Source: Eledone cirrhosa
Lineage: Eukaryota; Mollusca; Cephalopoda; Octopoda; Eledonidae
Direction: 5' to 3'
Assembly: GCA_964016885.1 (NCBI GenBank)
Contig: OZ024740.1
Coordinates: 4,978,865-5,042,864 of the forward strand
Length of the DNA: 64,000 nt
Position numbers and translations under genes: made by a program. The notes below the pieces were generated by a model that did no database searches, was not told the origin of the DNA, and saw nothing but the letters and a program-made list of their open reading frames with translations. Below, piece after piece: positions 24,289-35,529 of the stretch. Every line of letters starts with the position of its first letter. The first letter of the stretch is position 1.

Positions 24289-27128
24289 ATGACCACTTTA
24301 CAGTGTGGACTGGGTGCTTTTTGTTGTGACACCTACATGACCACTTTACAGTGTGGACTGGGTGCTTTTTGTTGTGACACCTACATGACCACTTTACAGT
24401 GTGGACTGGGTGCTTTTTGTTGTGACACCTACATGACCACTTTACAGTGTGGACTGGGTGCTTTTTGTTGTGACACCTACATGACCACTTTACAGTGTGG
24501 ACTGGGTGCTTTTTGTTGTGACACCTACATGACCACTTTACAGTGTAGACTGGGTACTTTTTGTTGTGACACCTACATGACCACTTTACAGTGTAGACTG
24601 GGTACTTTTTGTTGTGACACCTACATGACCACTTTACAGTGTAGACTGGGTACTTTTTGTTGTGACACCTACATGACCACTTTACAGTGTAGACTGGGTA
24701 CTTTTTGTTGTGACACCTACATGACCACTTTACAGAGAGGACTGGGTACTTTTTGTTGTGACACCTACATGACCACTTTACAGTGTAGACTGGGTACTTT
24801 TTGTTGTGACACCTACATGACCACTTTACAGTGTGGACTGGGTACTTTTTGTTGTGACACCTACATGACCACTTTACAGTGTAGACTGGGTACTTTTTAT
24901 TGTGACACCTACATGACCACTTTACAGTGTAGACTGGGTACTTTTTGTTGTGACACCTACATGACCACTTTACAGTGTAGATTGGGTACTTTTTGTTGTG
25001 ACACCTACATGACCACTTTACAGTGTGGACTGGGTACTTTTTGTTGTGACACCTACATGACCACTTTACAGTGTAGACTGGGTACTTTTTATTGTGACAC
25101 CTACGTGACCACTTTACAGTGTAGACTGGGTACTTTTTGTTGTGACACCTACATGACCACTTTACAGTGTAGATTGGGTACTTTTTGTTGTGACACCTAC
25201 ATGACCACTTTACAGTGTAGACTGGGTACTTTTTGTTGTGACACCTACATGACCACTTTACAGAGAGGACTGGGTACTTTTTATTGTGACACCTACATGA
25301 CCACTTTACAGTGTGGACTGGGTACGTTTTGTTGTGACACCTACATGACCACTTTACAGAGAGGACTGGGTACTTTTTGTTGTGACACCTACATGACCAC
25401 TTTACAGTGTAGACTGGGTACTTTTTGTTGTGACACCTACATGACCACTTTACAGTGTAGACTGGGTACTTTTTGTTGTGACACCTACATGACCACTTTA
25501 CAGAGAGGACTGGGTACTTTTTGTTGTGACACCTACATGACCACTTTACAGAGAGGACTGGGTACTTTTAGTTGTGACACCTACATGACCACTTTACAGT
25601 GTAGACTGGGTACTTTTTGTTGTGACACCTACATGACCACTTTACAGTGTAGACTGGGTACTTTTTGTTGTGACACCTACATGACCACTTTACAGTGTAG
25701 ACTGGGTACTTTTTGTTGCGACACCTACATGACCACTTTACAGAGAGGACTGGGTACTTTTTGTTGTGACACCTACATGACCACTTTACAGTGTGGACTG
25801 GGTACGTTTTGTTGTGACACCTACATGACCACTTTACAGAGACGACTGGGTACTTTTTGTTGTGACACCTACATGACCACTTTACAGTGTGGACTGGGTG
25901 CTTTTTGTTGTGTCACTTACATGACCACTTTACAGTGTAGACTGGGTACTTTTTATTGTGACACCTACATGACCACTTTACAGTGTAGACTGAGTACTTT
26001 TTGTTGTGACACCTACATGACCACTTTACAGTGTGGACTGGGTGCTTTTTGTTGTGACACCTACATGACCACTTTACAGTGTGGACTGGGTACTTTTTGT
26101 TGTGACACCTACATGATCACTTTACAGTGTGTACTGGGTACTTTTTGTTGTGACACCTATATGACCACTTTACAGTGTGTACTGGGGACTTTTTGTTGTG
26201 ACACCTACATGACCACTTTACAGAGTGGACTGGGTACTTTTTGTTGTGACACCTACATGACCACTTTACAGTGTAGACTGGGTACTTTTTGTTGTGACAC
26301 CTACACGACCATTTTGCAGTGTAGACTGGGTACTTTTTGTTGTGACACCTACATGACCACTTTACAGTGTGGACTGGGTGCTTTTTGTTGTGATACCTAC
26401 ATGACCACTTTACAGTGTGGACTGGGTGCTTTTTGTTGTGACACCTACATGACCACTTTACAGTGTGGACTGGGTACTTTTTGTTGTGATACCTACATGA
26501 CCACTTTACAGTGTGGACTGGGTGCTTTTTGTTGTGACACCTACATGACCACTTTACAGTGTGGACTGGGTGCTTTTTGTTGTGACACCTACATGACCAC
26601 TTTACAGTGTAGACTGGGTACTTTTTGTTGTGACACCTACACGACCATTTTGCAGTGTAGACTGGGTACTTTTTGTTGTGACACCTACATGACCACTTTA
26701 CAGTGTGGACTGGGTGCTTTTTGTTGTGATACCTACATGACCACTTTACAGTGTGGACTGGGTGCTTTTTGTTGTGACACCTACATGACCACTTTACAGT
26801 GTGGACTGGGTGCTTTTTGTTGTGACACCTACATGACCACTTTACAGTGTGGACTGGGTGCTTTTCGTTGTGACACCTACATGACCACTTTACAGGGTGT
26901 ACTGGGACTTTTTGTTGTGACACCTACATGACCACTTTACAGAATGGACTGGGTACTTTTTCTTGTGACACCTACATGACCACTTTACAATGTGGACTGG
27001 ATGATTTTTGTTGTGACACCTACATGACCACTTTACAGTGTGTACTGGGTGTTTTTGTTGTGACACCTACATGACCACTTTACAGTGTGGACTGGGTACT
27101 TTTTGTTGTGACACCTACATGACCACTG
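24289..27128. repeat. 48-bp satellite, ~59 copies, SINE-derived
   Basis: The unit is 48 bp with the frame MTTLQCGLGAFCCDTY, so an 880-residue frame is open on the plus strand to 26931, and a frame of the type CHNKKHPVHTVKWSCR is open on the minus strand. Read on the minus strand the unit (AAAGTGGTCATG...AAAAAGCACCCAGTCCACA) matches an internal part of the SINE/LINE tail modules at 31735-31841 and 34212-34262. I take it to be an amplified SINE segment and not a gene. Main variants are CTGGGTGC versus CTGGGTAC and CAGTGTGG versus CAGTGTAG versus CAGAGAGG. The last five units (26893-27128) have indels. Confidence 0.9.
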
Positions 27129-27149
27129 ACACTGACATGAAACAACAAC

Positions 27150-27430
27150 AAATACAACAATAACAATAAGTCTAATAATGATTTCTATCAACCTTGCAAG
27201 GATGAAAGGCAAAGTTGACCTCAACTGGACTTTATTCCAGAACATTACCAAAGCAGAACTAATAATGTTTTCTAATTTAGGCACAAAACCTGAAATTTGG
27301 GGAAAAGGAAATGTTAGGGATTAATAATAATGATAATAATAATAATGGTTTCTGATTTAGGCAGAAGGCCAACAATTTGGGGTGGGGAAACTCGGTCAAA
27401 TCCACCCCAGTGTATTACTGGTACTTTATG
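27150..27430 (-). mobile_element. Fragmented tRNA-type SINE bodies
   Basis: CAAGGATGAAAGGCAAAGTT at 27197, 'CTAATTTAGGCACAAAACC' at 27273 and CTGATTTAGGCAGAAGGCC plus GTATTACTGGTACTTTATG at 27352-27430 are pieces of the SINE body in reverse orientation, separated by an (AAT)n run. Confidence 0.6.
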
Positions 27431-27656
27431 TTATCGCTAATCTATATTATAATAAGAGCACTGTCTGTCTGTCCATTGAGAGCACCAAGAAATATGTACA
27501 TAGAGAGAGAAAAGGGGACACTGTGTTTTGAAGGGGACAGATAGAGGTGGATAAAAGTTACAATGTTACCCACATCTATAGAGAGGGGAGAGGGAGCGCC
27601 AAATGAAAGAGATGTACATAGATAGAGGGAAATCATTTGTTTAGAGACAGAGAGTA

Positions 27657-29364
27657 GGTGTGTGTGAGAGATTGTGTGTGTGTGTGTGTGAGAGTGTGTG
27701 AGAGTCTGTGAGAGTGTGTGTGCGTGTGACGGTCTGTGAGAGTGTGTGTGTGCATGTGAGAGTGTGTGAGTGTGTGTGAGTGTGTGTGTGTGTGAGAGAG
27801 TGTGTGAGAGTGAGTGTGTGAGTGTGTGTGTGAGAGTGTGAGAGTGACTGTGTGTGTGTGAGAGTGTGTGAGAGTGTGTGAGAGTGTGTGAGAGTGTGAC
27901 TGTGTGAGAGAGTGTGTGAGAGTGAGTGTGCGTGTGTGTGTGTGTGAGAGTGAGTGAGTGTGTGTGAGAGTGGGTGTGTGTGGGAGAGTGTGTGAGAGTG
28001 TGTGAGAGTGTGTGAGAGTGTGTGAGAGTGTGACTGTGTGAGAGAGTGTGTGAGAGTGAGTGTGCGTGTGTGTGTGAGAGTGAGTGAGTGTGTGTGAGAG
28101 TGGGTGTGTGTGCGAGAGTGTGTTAGAGTCTGTGAGAGTGTGTTTGTGCTTGTGAGAGTGTGTGAGAGTGTGTGTGTGCGTGTGAGAGTGTGTGAATGTG
28201 TGTGAGTGTGTGTGTGTGAGAGGGTGCGTGTGTGTGAGTGTGTGTGAGAGTGTGCGAGAGAGAGTGTGAGAGTGTTTATGTGTGAGAGTGTGTGAGAGTG
28301 TGTGTGTGTGAGAGTGTGTGAGAGTGTGTGAGAGAGTGTGAGAGTGTGTGAGAGTGTGTGTGTGAGAGTGTGTGAGTGTGTGAGAATGTGTGAGAGTGTG
28401 TGAGAGTGTGTGTGTGAGAGAGTGTGTGAGAGTGTGTGAGAGTGTGTGTGTGTGAGAGTGTGTGAGAGTGTGTGAGAGTGAGTGAGAGTGTGTATATGTG
28501 AGAGTGTGTGAGAGTGTGTGTGTGAGAGTGTGTGAGCGTGTGTGTGCGAGAGTGTGTGAGAGTCTGTGAGAGTGTGTCTGTGCGTGTGAGAGTGTGTGAG
28601 AGTGTGTGTATGCGTGTGAGAGTCTGTGAGTGTGTGTGAGTGTGTGTGTGTGAGAGGGTGCGTGTGTGTGAGTGTGTGTGAGAGTGTGTGAGAGTGTGTG
28701 AGATGAGAGTGAGTGTGTGTGGGAGTGTGTGTGTGTGAGAGTGTGTGAATGTGTGAGAGTGTGTGTGTGTGAGAGTGTGCGTGTGTGTGAGTGTGTGTTA
28801 GAGTGTATGAGAATGAGTGTGAGAGTGCGTGTGTGGGAGAGTCTGTGGTGAGTGTGTGAGAGTGTGTGTGAGAGTGTATGAGAGTGTGTGAGAGTGTGTG
28901 TGTGTGAGTGTGTGTTAGAGTGTGTGAGAGTGTGTGAGAGTGTGTGTGTGAGAGAGTGTGAGAGTGTGTGAGAGTGTGTGAGAGTGTGTGTGTGTGAGAG
29001 TGTGTGAGAGTGTGTGAGAGTGTGTGTGTGTGTGAGAGCGTGTGAGAGTGTGTGTGTGAGTGTGTGAGAATGTGTGAGAGTGTGTGTGTGTGAGAGTGTG
29101 TGAGAGTGTGTGAGAGTGTGTGTGTGTGTGAGTGTATGTGAGAGTGTGTGTGTGAGAGTGTGTGTGTGTGAGAGTGTGTGTGTGAGGGTGTGTGTGTGAG
29201 AGTGTGTGAGAGTGTGTGAGAGTGTGTGTGTGAGAGTGTGTGTGTGGGAGAGTGTGTGAGAGTGTGTGTGTGAGAGTGTGTGAGAGTGTGTGAGAGTGAG
29301 TGAGAGTGTGTATATGTGAGAGTGTGTGAGAGTGTGTGAGAGTGCGTGAGTGTGTGTGTGTGTG
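27657..29364. repeat. 1.7-kb GTGTGAGA-type array
   Basis: Irregular tandem array of GAGTGTGTGA with GTGT extensions, almost free of C on the plus strand. The minus strand is therefore open for 584 residues of (THSHTLS)n, a composition artefact. Longer blocks repeat inside it, for example GAGAGTGGGTGTGTGTG near 27964 and 28096. Confidence 0.95.
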
Positions 29365-29714
29365 ACAGAAAAGAGAGAGAAGATGTTGCCCTCATCTCGT
29401 AATAATTATAGAAATGTCACAGCAAAAGAATTTGAGAAACTATCTAAACCCGAAGACCTTGCGATAGAGATATCTAGGATAAAAAAGGATCCCTAACTCC
29501 TTGGGGAGTCATAGAGGCCCCGTCATACAGAGTGTCTAGGGCACTTTAAACCTGGCGGAGCCCAACCCTCTCCAGGTCTGAACACAGCTGAGTTTTTCTA
29601 CAGAGGAAGAATGAACCCAGTAGTGGACTGGTACTTTTTTATCCACCTCGAAAGCATGAAAGGCAAGGATGTGGCAATTAACAACCAAAATCCTCTCTGT
29701 TGTTGCATGTGCCC
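29365..29714. other. Non-genic stretch
   Basis: No clear gene. CCAGGTCTGAACACAG at 29571 also occurs in each unit of the 80-bp repeat at 32391, so this is probably part of a dispersed repeat. Confidence 0.4.
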
Positions 29715-30000
29715 TGGGAATGATCAGGAAAGGTGCCACAACAACAAAAGGCACTCAGTCCATCCTGTAATGGGGTTGTACTGGTGCCATGATAGAAGCT
29801 TCAAATGCTTTTAATATGTAAGGGGTTTGGCAGGTTGGCATTAGAAGGAGCATCCCACCATAGAAAACGAAGAAAGAAAGAGAATGTCTAAGCAAGACAT
29901 GGTCACCTGACCTGTCTAGCTTCATCATGTGACAGCCAATCCAACCAATGCCAGCATAGAAAATAGTCTTTATACAGAGAGGTTGATGATAATGATTATG
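29715..30000 (+). mobile_element. Degenerate SINE (48-bp-segment family)
   Basis: Contains AGGTGCCACAACAACAAAAG and GCACTCAGTCCATCCTGTAA, equivalent to one unit of the 48-bp satellite. A decayed tail follows: AAGACATGGTCACCTGACC and CCAATCCAACCAATGCCAGC. Heavily diverged. Confidence 0.6.
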
Positions 30001-30407
30001 ATATGTTGTACATAAGAAAATGGAAATTCATAGAAGGTAGATTATTTTAAATGCTTCACTGACCAAAACCAGCCTCAGATCTTAAAATGAAATTGTCCTT
30101 TCCCTGATATTCCAGATATAATTGAAGAGAATTCCTACTGTGAAGTTCTGTGGGAAATTACTAAAAACGGCACCATCAAAGATGGCAGCAGAAACATTTG
30201 ATGTCAAATAGAATATGACAAACATGATCGAAGTTTTAAAGTTACCAAAAAACATAAGTAGCGGTTTAGGAGACAGGGGTGGAGGGAGAGGGGAGGGGGG
30301 AGAGAAAACAAAAAATATATATAAAAAACAACTTAAAGAACATCATTAACAACAACACCAGCAACAACATAAAACATTAACAACAAAAGCAACAACATAA
30401 AAAACAA
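30001..30407. other. Non-genic stretch
   Basis: No gene or repeat recognised up to a G-rich tract (30270-30305) and A-rich DNA. Confidence 0.4.
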
Positions 30408-30411
30408 CAAA

Positions 30412-30477
<66 letters not shown>

Positions 30478-30530
30478 AAGAAGAAGAAGAAGAAGAAGAA
30501 GAAGAAGAAGAACAACAACAACAACAGCAA
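30408..30530. repeat. (AAT)n-(AAG)n-(AAC)n microsatellite
   Basis: A run of AAT triplets passes into about 22 AAG triplets and then AAC triplets. The minus-strand poly-Phe/Leu frame is an artefact. Confidence 0.95.
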
Positions 30531-31099
30531 TATGATTGTACGATGAGGGATATATATAGAAATATCACCCTAATACCTTCTTTGTACTTAAGATGTGAGA
30601 GAAGAAAGGAGAGAAAACTAGAAAAAAAAAAGATAAAAAGGATGGAAGAAGAGGAAAAGAAATTAAATGAAAGAAGCTGGAAAGAAAGGAAGAGAGAGAG
30701 AAAAACAGAAAATAAGAAAGGAAAGAAGTTCTTTTACTATTTCATTACCATATTTCTCATGAAAGACACTACATATGAGTTTCATATAATGTGGGAAAAA
30801 ATTGGAAGGATTTAGTAGTATAACTCAGTTTAAAGCTTGGTTTGGAACATAACTTAACAAAGGTTCTAACATATGATTATGTTATGATGGGAGGTTTTTA
30901 GAAAGATCCATACAGCATGTTATTTGACTTGGAATGTTATGTAAGTTGAAGGAAACATCCTCAGTTGATGATAGAAATACGATTATGAACCCATTGTTTA
31001 TCTTTTGGCAACCATGCAAACTTTCTTCTTTATTTCAGGAAAGGAAAGCCAAAAGTAATTCACCTAGCACTTCCCTCCCCATGTATTCCTTTCCCTCTT
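30531..31099. other. A/G-rich non-genic stretch
   Basis: Purine-rich (30595-30735) with a lysine/arginine-rich open frame typical of simple composition. The rest shows no recognisable gene. Confidence 0.4.
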
Positions 31100-31695
31100 A
31101 CAGTGAACTCCAGCATTTCAGAGCTGACACCATCAATGTAGGCATGATGAAAGGAAGATCAGGAGAGATTGTAGAGATGCTGGAGCAAAAGAAAATTGAT
31201 GAGTGTTGTGTACAAGAGACTAGATGGATAGAAACACTAGCTAGACTCCTTGTGGGCAAAAAAATGCTACACATTCCTCTGGGTCTGCAATAAAAACAGG
31301 TTGGGTGGAGTATGTATTATGTTAGCAGAAAAATGGGCAGATAAGGTAATTGTTGTAAATAGAATGACCGATAGAATTATTAAAATTAGACTAGTCATAA
31401 ATAGAATAACCACAGCAATTATATTTGCATATGCACCTTAATCTGAACTGTCAGATGAACTAAAAGACAGGTTTTACCAACCCCTATTTCACACTACTTC
31501 CCTAATTAATGACAGTAACTTCATAATCATTGCATGTAAATTTAACAGTCCTGTTGGGCAACATTGTGATGGTCTCTACAGGGTCCACACAGATTTTTGG
31601 TTTGCCATGAGAAATGAGGAAGGTTTCAGACTCCTGGAATTCTGCAGCAGCAATCATCTATCTATCTGTAACACAAACTTCCAAAAATATATATA
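31100..31695 (+). pseudogene. LINE endonuclease-domain remnant (same family as 35530)
   Basis: Frames read TINVGMMKGRSGEIVEMLEQ, KIDECCVQETRW (the catalytic Glu of an APE-type endonuclease), then after a frameshift near 31260 GGVCIMLAEKWADKVIVVNR and RIIKIRLVINRITTAIIFAY. A stop at 31441-31443 precedes ELSDELKDRFYQPLFHTT, NEEGFRLLEFCSSNHLSICN. The order matches the N-terminal half of the LINE at 35530. Where that copy has GDFNGHVG, this one reads CKFNSPVG, so the metal-binding Asp is lost. The copy stops after the endonuclease and no RT follows. Confidence 0.75.
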
Positions 31696-31699
31696 TAAT

Positions 31700-32035
31700 T
31701 CCTATAGGATATAGACAATATGCCCCCACACCCTCCCACTGCAAAGTAGTCGTGGAGGTGCCACGACAAAAAAGCACCCAGCCCACACTGTAAAGTGGAT
31801 GTGTAGGACCACGGAAAAAAGCACCCAGCACTCACTGTAAATGAGGTTGGTGTTAGGAAGGGCATCCAGCTGTAAAAATCAAGCCAGAATCAGTTCCTGC
31901 ATGAGCAAGACAAAGTCAGCCAACTTGACACTGCCCACAACAGGACAACCCGTCTAACCCATGCTAGCATGGAAGAACGGATGTAAAACGGATGTAAAAC
32001 GGATGTAAAACGGATGTAAAAATGATGATGATGAT
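31700..32035 (+). mobile_element. SINE/LINE-type tail with a dimer of the 48-bp segment
   Basis: 31735-31841 holds two successive copies of the AAAGTGG...AGCACCCAGC...CACTGT segment (about 49 bp apart). Then come AGGTTGGTGTTAGGAAGGGC, ATCCAGCTGTAAAAATCAAG, the ACCCATGCTAGCATGGAAG core, four copies of GGATGTAAAAC and a GATGATGATG end. The part from 31845 matches the 3' end of the LINE at 38660-38835. This could be the 3' end of the LINE above after an internal deletion, or a SINE that landed there. Confidence 0.7.
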
Positions 32036-32390
32036 GATAATTCCTATAGTTTGGAGAATGAGTGATTCCATTATGTGATGTGAGGGTGTGTTAGTATCAA
32101 ACAATGGAATATACCACAGTCATGTACAGTTGGAGTATGCTCTTTCTTGATAGTACAGATGTCTATGGAATACTCAGCCACCTGTACTATACTATCAACA
32201 TGGACTGTACTTTTAATAGTCCAGGCTTGTTACACACTGTGTCCTGCTGAAACTTCTTGAGTACTACGTTAAAGGTTTGTACAAATGTCTGTGGAATACT
32301 CAGGCACTTGCTCTATATCAAGATAGACTATTCAGTGAAGTATGTCAGATAAATAACTACACTGCCTCAGTGTCAGTGTGTGTCTGTGAA
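32036..32390. other. Non-genic stretch
   Basis: No gene recognised. The phrase GTGGAATACTCAG-CAC recurs at 32166 and 32291 and again at 32880, hinting at an old local duplication. Confidence 0.4.
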
Positions 32391-32702
32391 ACATATACAC
32401 CAGGTCTGAACACAGAGGAACCAAACTTCCACTGTCACTGCCTCTGTCTCTCCCACTCTCCCCATCTCTCTCATATACACCAGGTCTGAACACAGAGGAA
32501 CCAAACTCCCACTGTCACTGCCTCTGTCTCTCCCACTCTCCCCATCTCTCTCATATACACCAGGTCTGAACACAGAGGAACCAAACTCCCACTGTCACTG
32601 CCTCTGTCTCTCCCACTCTCCCCATCTCTCTCATATACACCAGGTCTGAACACAGGAACCAAACTCCCACTGTCACTGCCTCTGTCTCTCCCCATCTCTC
32701 AG
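32391..32702. repeat. 80-bp tandem repeat, 4 copies
   Basis: CAGGTCTGAACACAG recurs at 32401, 32481, 32561 and 32641, exactly 80 bp apart. Each unit ends in a CT-rich run (CTCCCACTCTCCCCATCTC). The last copy has small deletions. 80 is not divisible by three and frames differ between units. Confidence 0.95.
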
Positions 32703-33127
32703 TATTATGAGTAAATGAGCGCCCCATGCACTGGACACACTGTGACCCTGGTGGACAGAATAGAGAAGGTGTCTCCCTGGAGGATGGTGAGGGAGATGTG
32801 CTGGAAGGGCCATTCCTGTAATTCTATAGTCCAAGCTTGTGATGAAATTCTTTAGTACTATATTAAAAGTACAAGTGAATGTGGATTACTCAGCCACATC
32901 TATGTTAATTTAAAGAGTAAGCTGTTCCATTGACCAACCAGGTGGAACACTCATCATCGAGGAAACTGAAGAAGGACCATTTATCTGTTATCAACTATAA
33001 TGAAACAGCAATTGTAAAGCTGAACCTGTATTTAAATCAATTATACCATTTTGGCTCTCTTCTAGAGTTGACCTATTTCAGTCTCTGTCAGCAGATGATT
33101 TCAAGTCTACATCTAAAAAACAGCCTA
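32703..33127. other. Non-genic stretch
   Basis: No gene recognised. Contains another decayed piece like 32150-32300 (TGGATTACTCAGCCACATC). Confidence 0.4.
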
Positions 33128-33136
33128 TATATATAT

Positions 33137-33226
<90 letters not shown>

Positions 33227-33360
33227 TTATATACACATGTATAGAATATAAATAGATAAAAGAAGGAACAAGTATACTGAAGTAGATAATGATAAAAAGT
33301 GAAAATAAAATAAAATAAAATTTATTATTATTATTATTTGTTGTTGTTGTTGCTATTGTA
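33128..33360. repeat. (TA)n, (ATAAA)n and (ATT/GTT)n microsatellites
   Basis: (TA)n at 33128-33228, then A-rich pentamers near 33300-33320 and ATT/GTT triplets to 33356. Confidence 0.9.
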
Positions 33361-33562
33361 CTTGAAAAGGAGAAAAAAGGTGGGGGTGGGAGAAAAGAAC
33401 AGATAATCAGCCAATGTGAAGGCTTATAATAAATTGGTGCCGAAGTATTGATCTGAAATAGACAGAGATTGGTTAGTTGAAGTGGTTTTTGTGTCATTCA
33501 AGTAGAGAGAGAAAGTTTGGTGTAATTGTTGGCAACTGTGCCAAACACTGAATTATCTAACT

Positions 33563-33832
33563 GTAACTATATGTAACAATATGTAACTATATATAACAAT
33601 ATGTAACTATATGTAACAATATGTAGCTATATGTAACAATATGTAACTATATATCACTATATATAACTATATATCACTATATATAACTATGTATCACTAT
33701 ATGTAACTATATAACACTATATGTAACTATATATCACTATATATAACTATATATCACTATATATAACTATATATCACTATATATAACTATATATCACTAT
33801 ATATAACTATATATCACTATATGTAACTATTG
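33563..33832. repeat. TA-rich 18/20-bp minisatellite
   Basis: About 14 copies of AACTATATATCACTATAT with variants AACTATATGTAACAATATG at the left edge. Confidence 0.9.
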
Positions 33833-33929
33833 ATATAAAAAACTATTGATGTAAAAACCTATCATAATTCTATGTAAAAATCATTATCTTAAGTTCCAAA
33901 CACCAGTTAAATAATGAGAAAATTAATTC

Positions 33930-34150
33930 TATTATTGTGGATTAGGAGTATGGGTAGAGCATCAGACAACAGGCTTTGCAGCATAGAGTTATGACCCTTT
34001 ATGGTCTGTGTTCACATCCCATCAAGGTTAACTTTGCCTTTCTTCCTTACAGGGTCGATAAAATAAAGTACCAGTAATACACTGGGGTTGATTTAATTGA
34101 CTTTCCTTTTGCACAAAATTGCTGGCCTTGTGCCTAGATCAAAAACCATT
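33930..34150 (+). mobile_element. tRNA-derived SINE, near full length
   Basis: Decayed head (GGATTAGGAGTATGGGTAGAG, GGCTTTGCAGCATAGAG), box B-like GTTCACATCCC at 34010, then AAGGTTAACTTTGCCTTTC, GGGTCGATAAAATAAAGTAC and a 3' end TTGCTGGCCTTGTGCCTAG. An internal stretch of about 25 bp (TTGATTTAATTGACTTTCC) is extra relative to the copy at 49455. Confidence 0.8.
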
Positions 34151-34189
34151 ATTAAATCTTTCAAGATTCTAGAATAAATTTAAATATTG

Positions 34190-34432
34190 TAGGCATATGA
34201 CAAAAATCACCCCTTCCTCACTATAAAGTGGTCATGCAGGTGTCATGATAAAAAGCACCCAGCATTCACTGTAAATGAGGTTGGTGTTAAGGAAGGGAAA
34301 CCAGTTGTAGAAACAAAGGCAGTTCTGTAGGAGCAAGACATGGTCACCTGATCTGGTTATCTCACAACAGGACAACTCGTCTAACCCATGCTAGTGTGAA
34401 AATCAATGTTAAACTGTGATGATGATGACAGT
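34190..34432 (+). mobile_element. Second-type SINE carrying one 48-bp segment
   Basis: Has a single AAAGTGGTCATGCAGGTGTC/AAAAAGCACCCAG segment, then AATGAGGTTGGTGTTAAGG, GAGCAAGACATGGTCACCTG, CACAACAGGACAACTCG, CTAACCCATGCTAGTGTG and a GATGATGATG end. This single-copy state is the likely ancestral form of the satellite at 24289. Confidence 0.75.
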
Positions 34433-34599
34433 GTCTTTCATATGGTATGAAAACATTTAAATATATTTTTAAGATGATATATCTAAATGCTAATAGATCC
34501 TTCATTAGTTTCAATGATCAGTTGTCCAATCTACTAAAAATGCGATTTATGAATTAATGTAAGTGGCTGAATATTCCTAGATACATGAACCCATAATAT

Positions 34600-34815
34600 A
34601 ATGACACTGAAAATTATTGTGTACAGTGCTCAGGTGCACTACAACTCATCAAAGGTGCATGTATAGTATATAGAATAATGTAGAAATGTCAGGAAAGTGA
34701 ACAGTGTATGGAGCGGGAATATTAGGTGTAGTGTTGGTCAATTTCAGGAATCATGGAGGTTTTAAAGGATGCAGTGTCCCAACAGCTAGCAACTGATGCA
34801 GGGAGTTTGTTCCAT
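34600..34815 (-). pseudogene. L2/CR1-like LINE 3' end
   Basis: On the minus strand the end reads as the decayed C-terminus (GTTGGGACACTGCATCC, AAAACCTCCATG) followed by the 3' UTR also seen at 39345 and 41165 (CTGAGCACTGTACACAATAA). 5'-truncated. Confidence 0.7.
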
Positions 34816-34939
34816 GGCACAATGTCACATGGCTGGACTTTTCAATTACAATTCATCGTGTATTAATACAGAAATGGCTGAATATTCCACATACATGGAT
34901 ATCCTTCACTCTTGCTATCAGAGAAAGTGGGTGTTAGAC

Positions 34940-35033
34940 AGTGGTGATGATGAGGATGATGATGATGGTGGTGATGATGGTGATGATGATGATGATGGTG
35001 GTGATGGTGGTGATGGTGATGATGGTGATGACT
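34940..35033. repeat. GATGATGGT triplet repeat
   Basis: GAT/GGT triplets on the plus strand, open in both directions by composition. The following bases to 35529 show no gene. Confidence 0.9.
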
Positions 35034-35529
35034 CTGTGCTCCACAATATGTAACAAAGCTGGATATTTCAATTACAGGTACAATCCACAGCACTTCCCCA
35101 CAACAACTCATGTTTACAATGTAAATTTCTTAACCACTCAACCAAACCAGTATCTCTGCATGGTCACTTGGTTTGCTAGAAATGGTAGCTATCTATTCTT
35201 CAGATACCTTGAGTTGAAAAGGGAGGAACATGAAAATAAATGATTTCTGCTGTGAAAACAACCAAAGTCATTGTTTATATTGCTTATATTTAAGTTATAT
35301 TTAGTTAATATTAATGCTTTAGCATTTAAACCGGCTGTATCTGGCCAGAATTCTCTCACCTCTTTCTGTTCAAACTGGCTGTAAAGGCCACTCATTCTGA
35401 TGTTAAGTTATTTTTCTCAAATATAAATAACATAAAAATCTCATAGATTTGATATTATGTTAGATAATAGAGACAGGAAGCACACGCACACCCCTGCAAA
35501 AATCGACCCTTCCCCACGAATGTTGACAA

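Noticed and set aside
24289..27128. CRISPR-like array (regular 48-bp spacing)
   Set aside because: No unique spacers: the whole 48 bp repeats, and the context is an animal genome.
27641..29395. 584-residue Thr/His/Ser/Leu protein on the minus strand
   Set aside because: Translation of a GTGTGAGA array lacking C on the plus strand.
34790..35243. Small protein genes around the GATGATGGT repeat
   Set aside because: Asp/Gly- or His-rich frames come from the triplet repeat; the flanks are LINE remnant and non-coding DNA.
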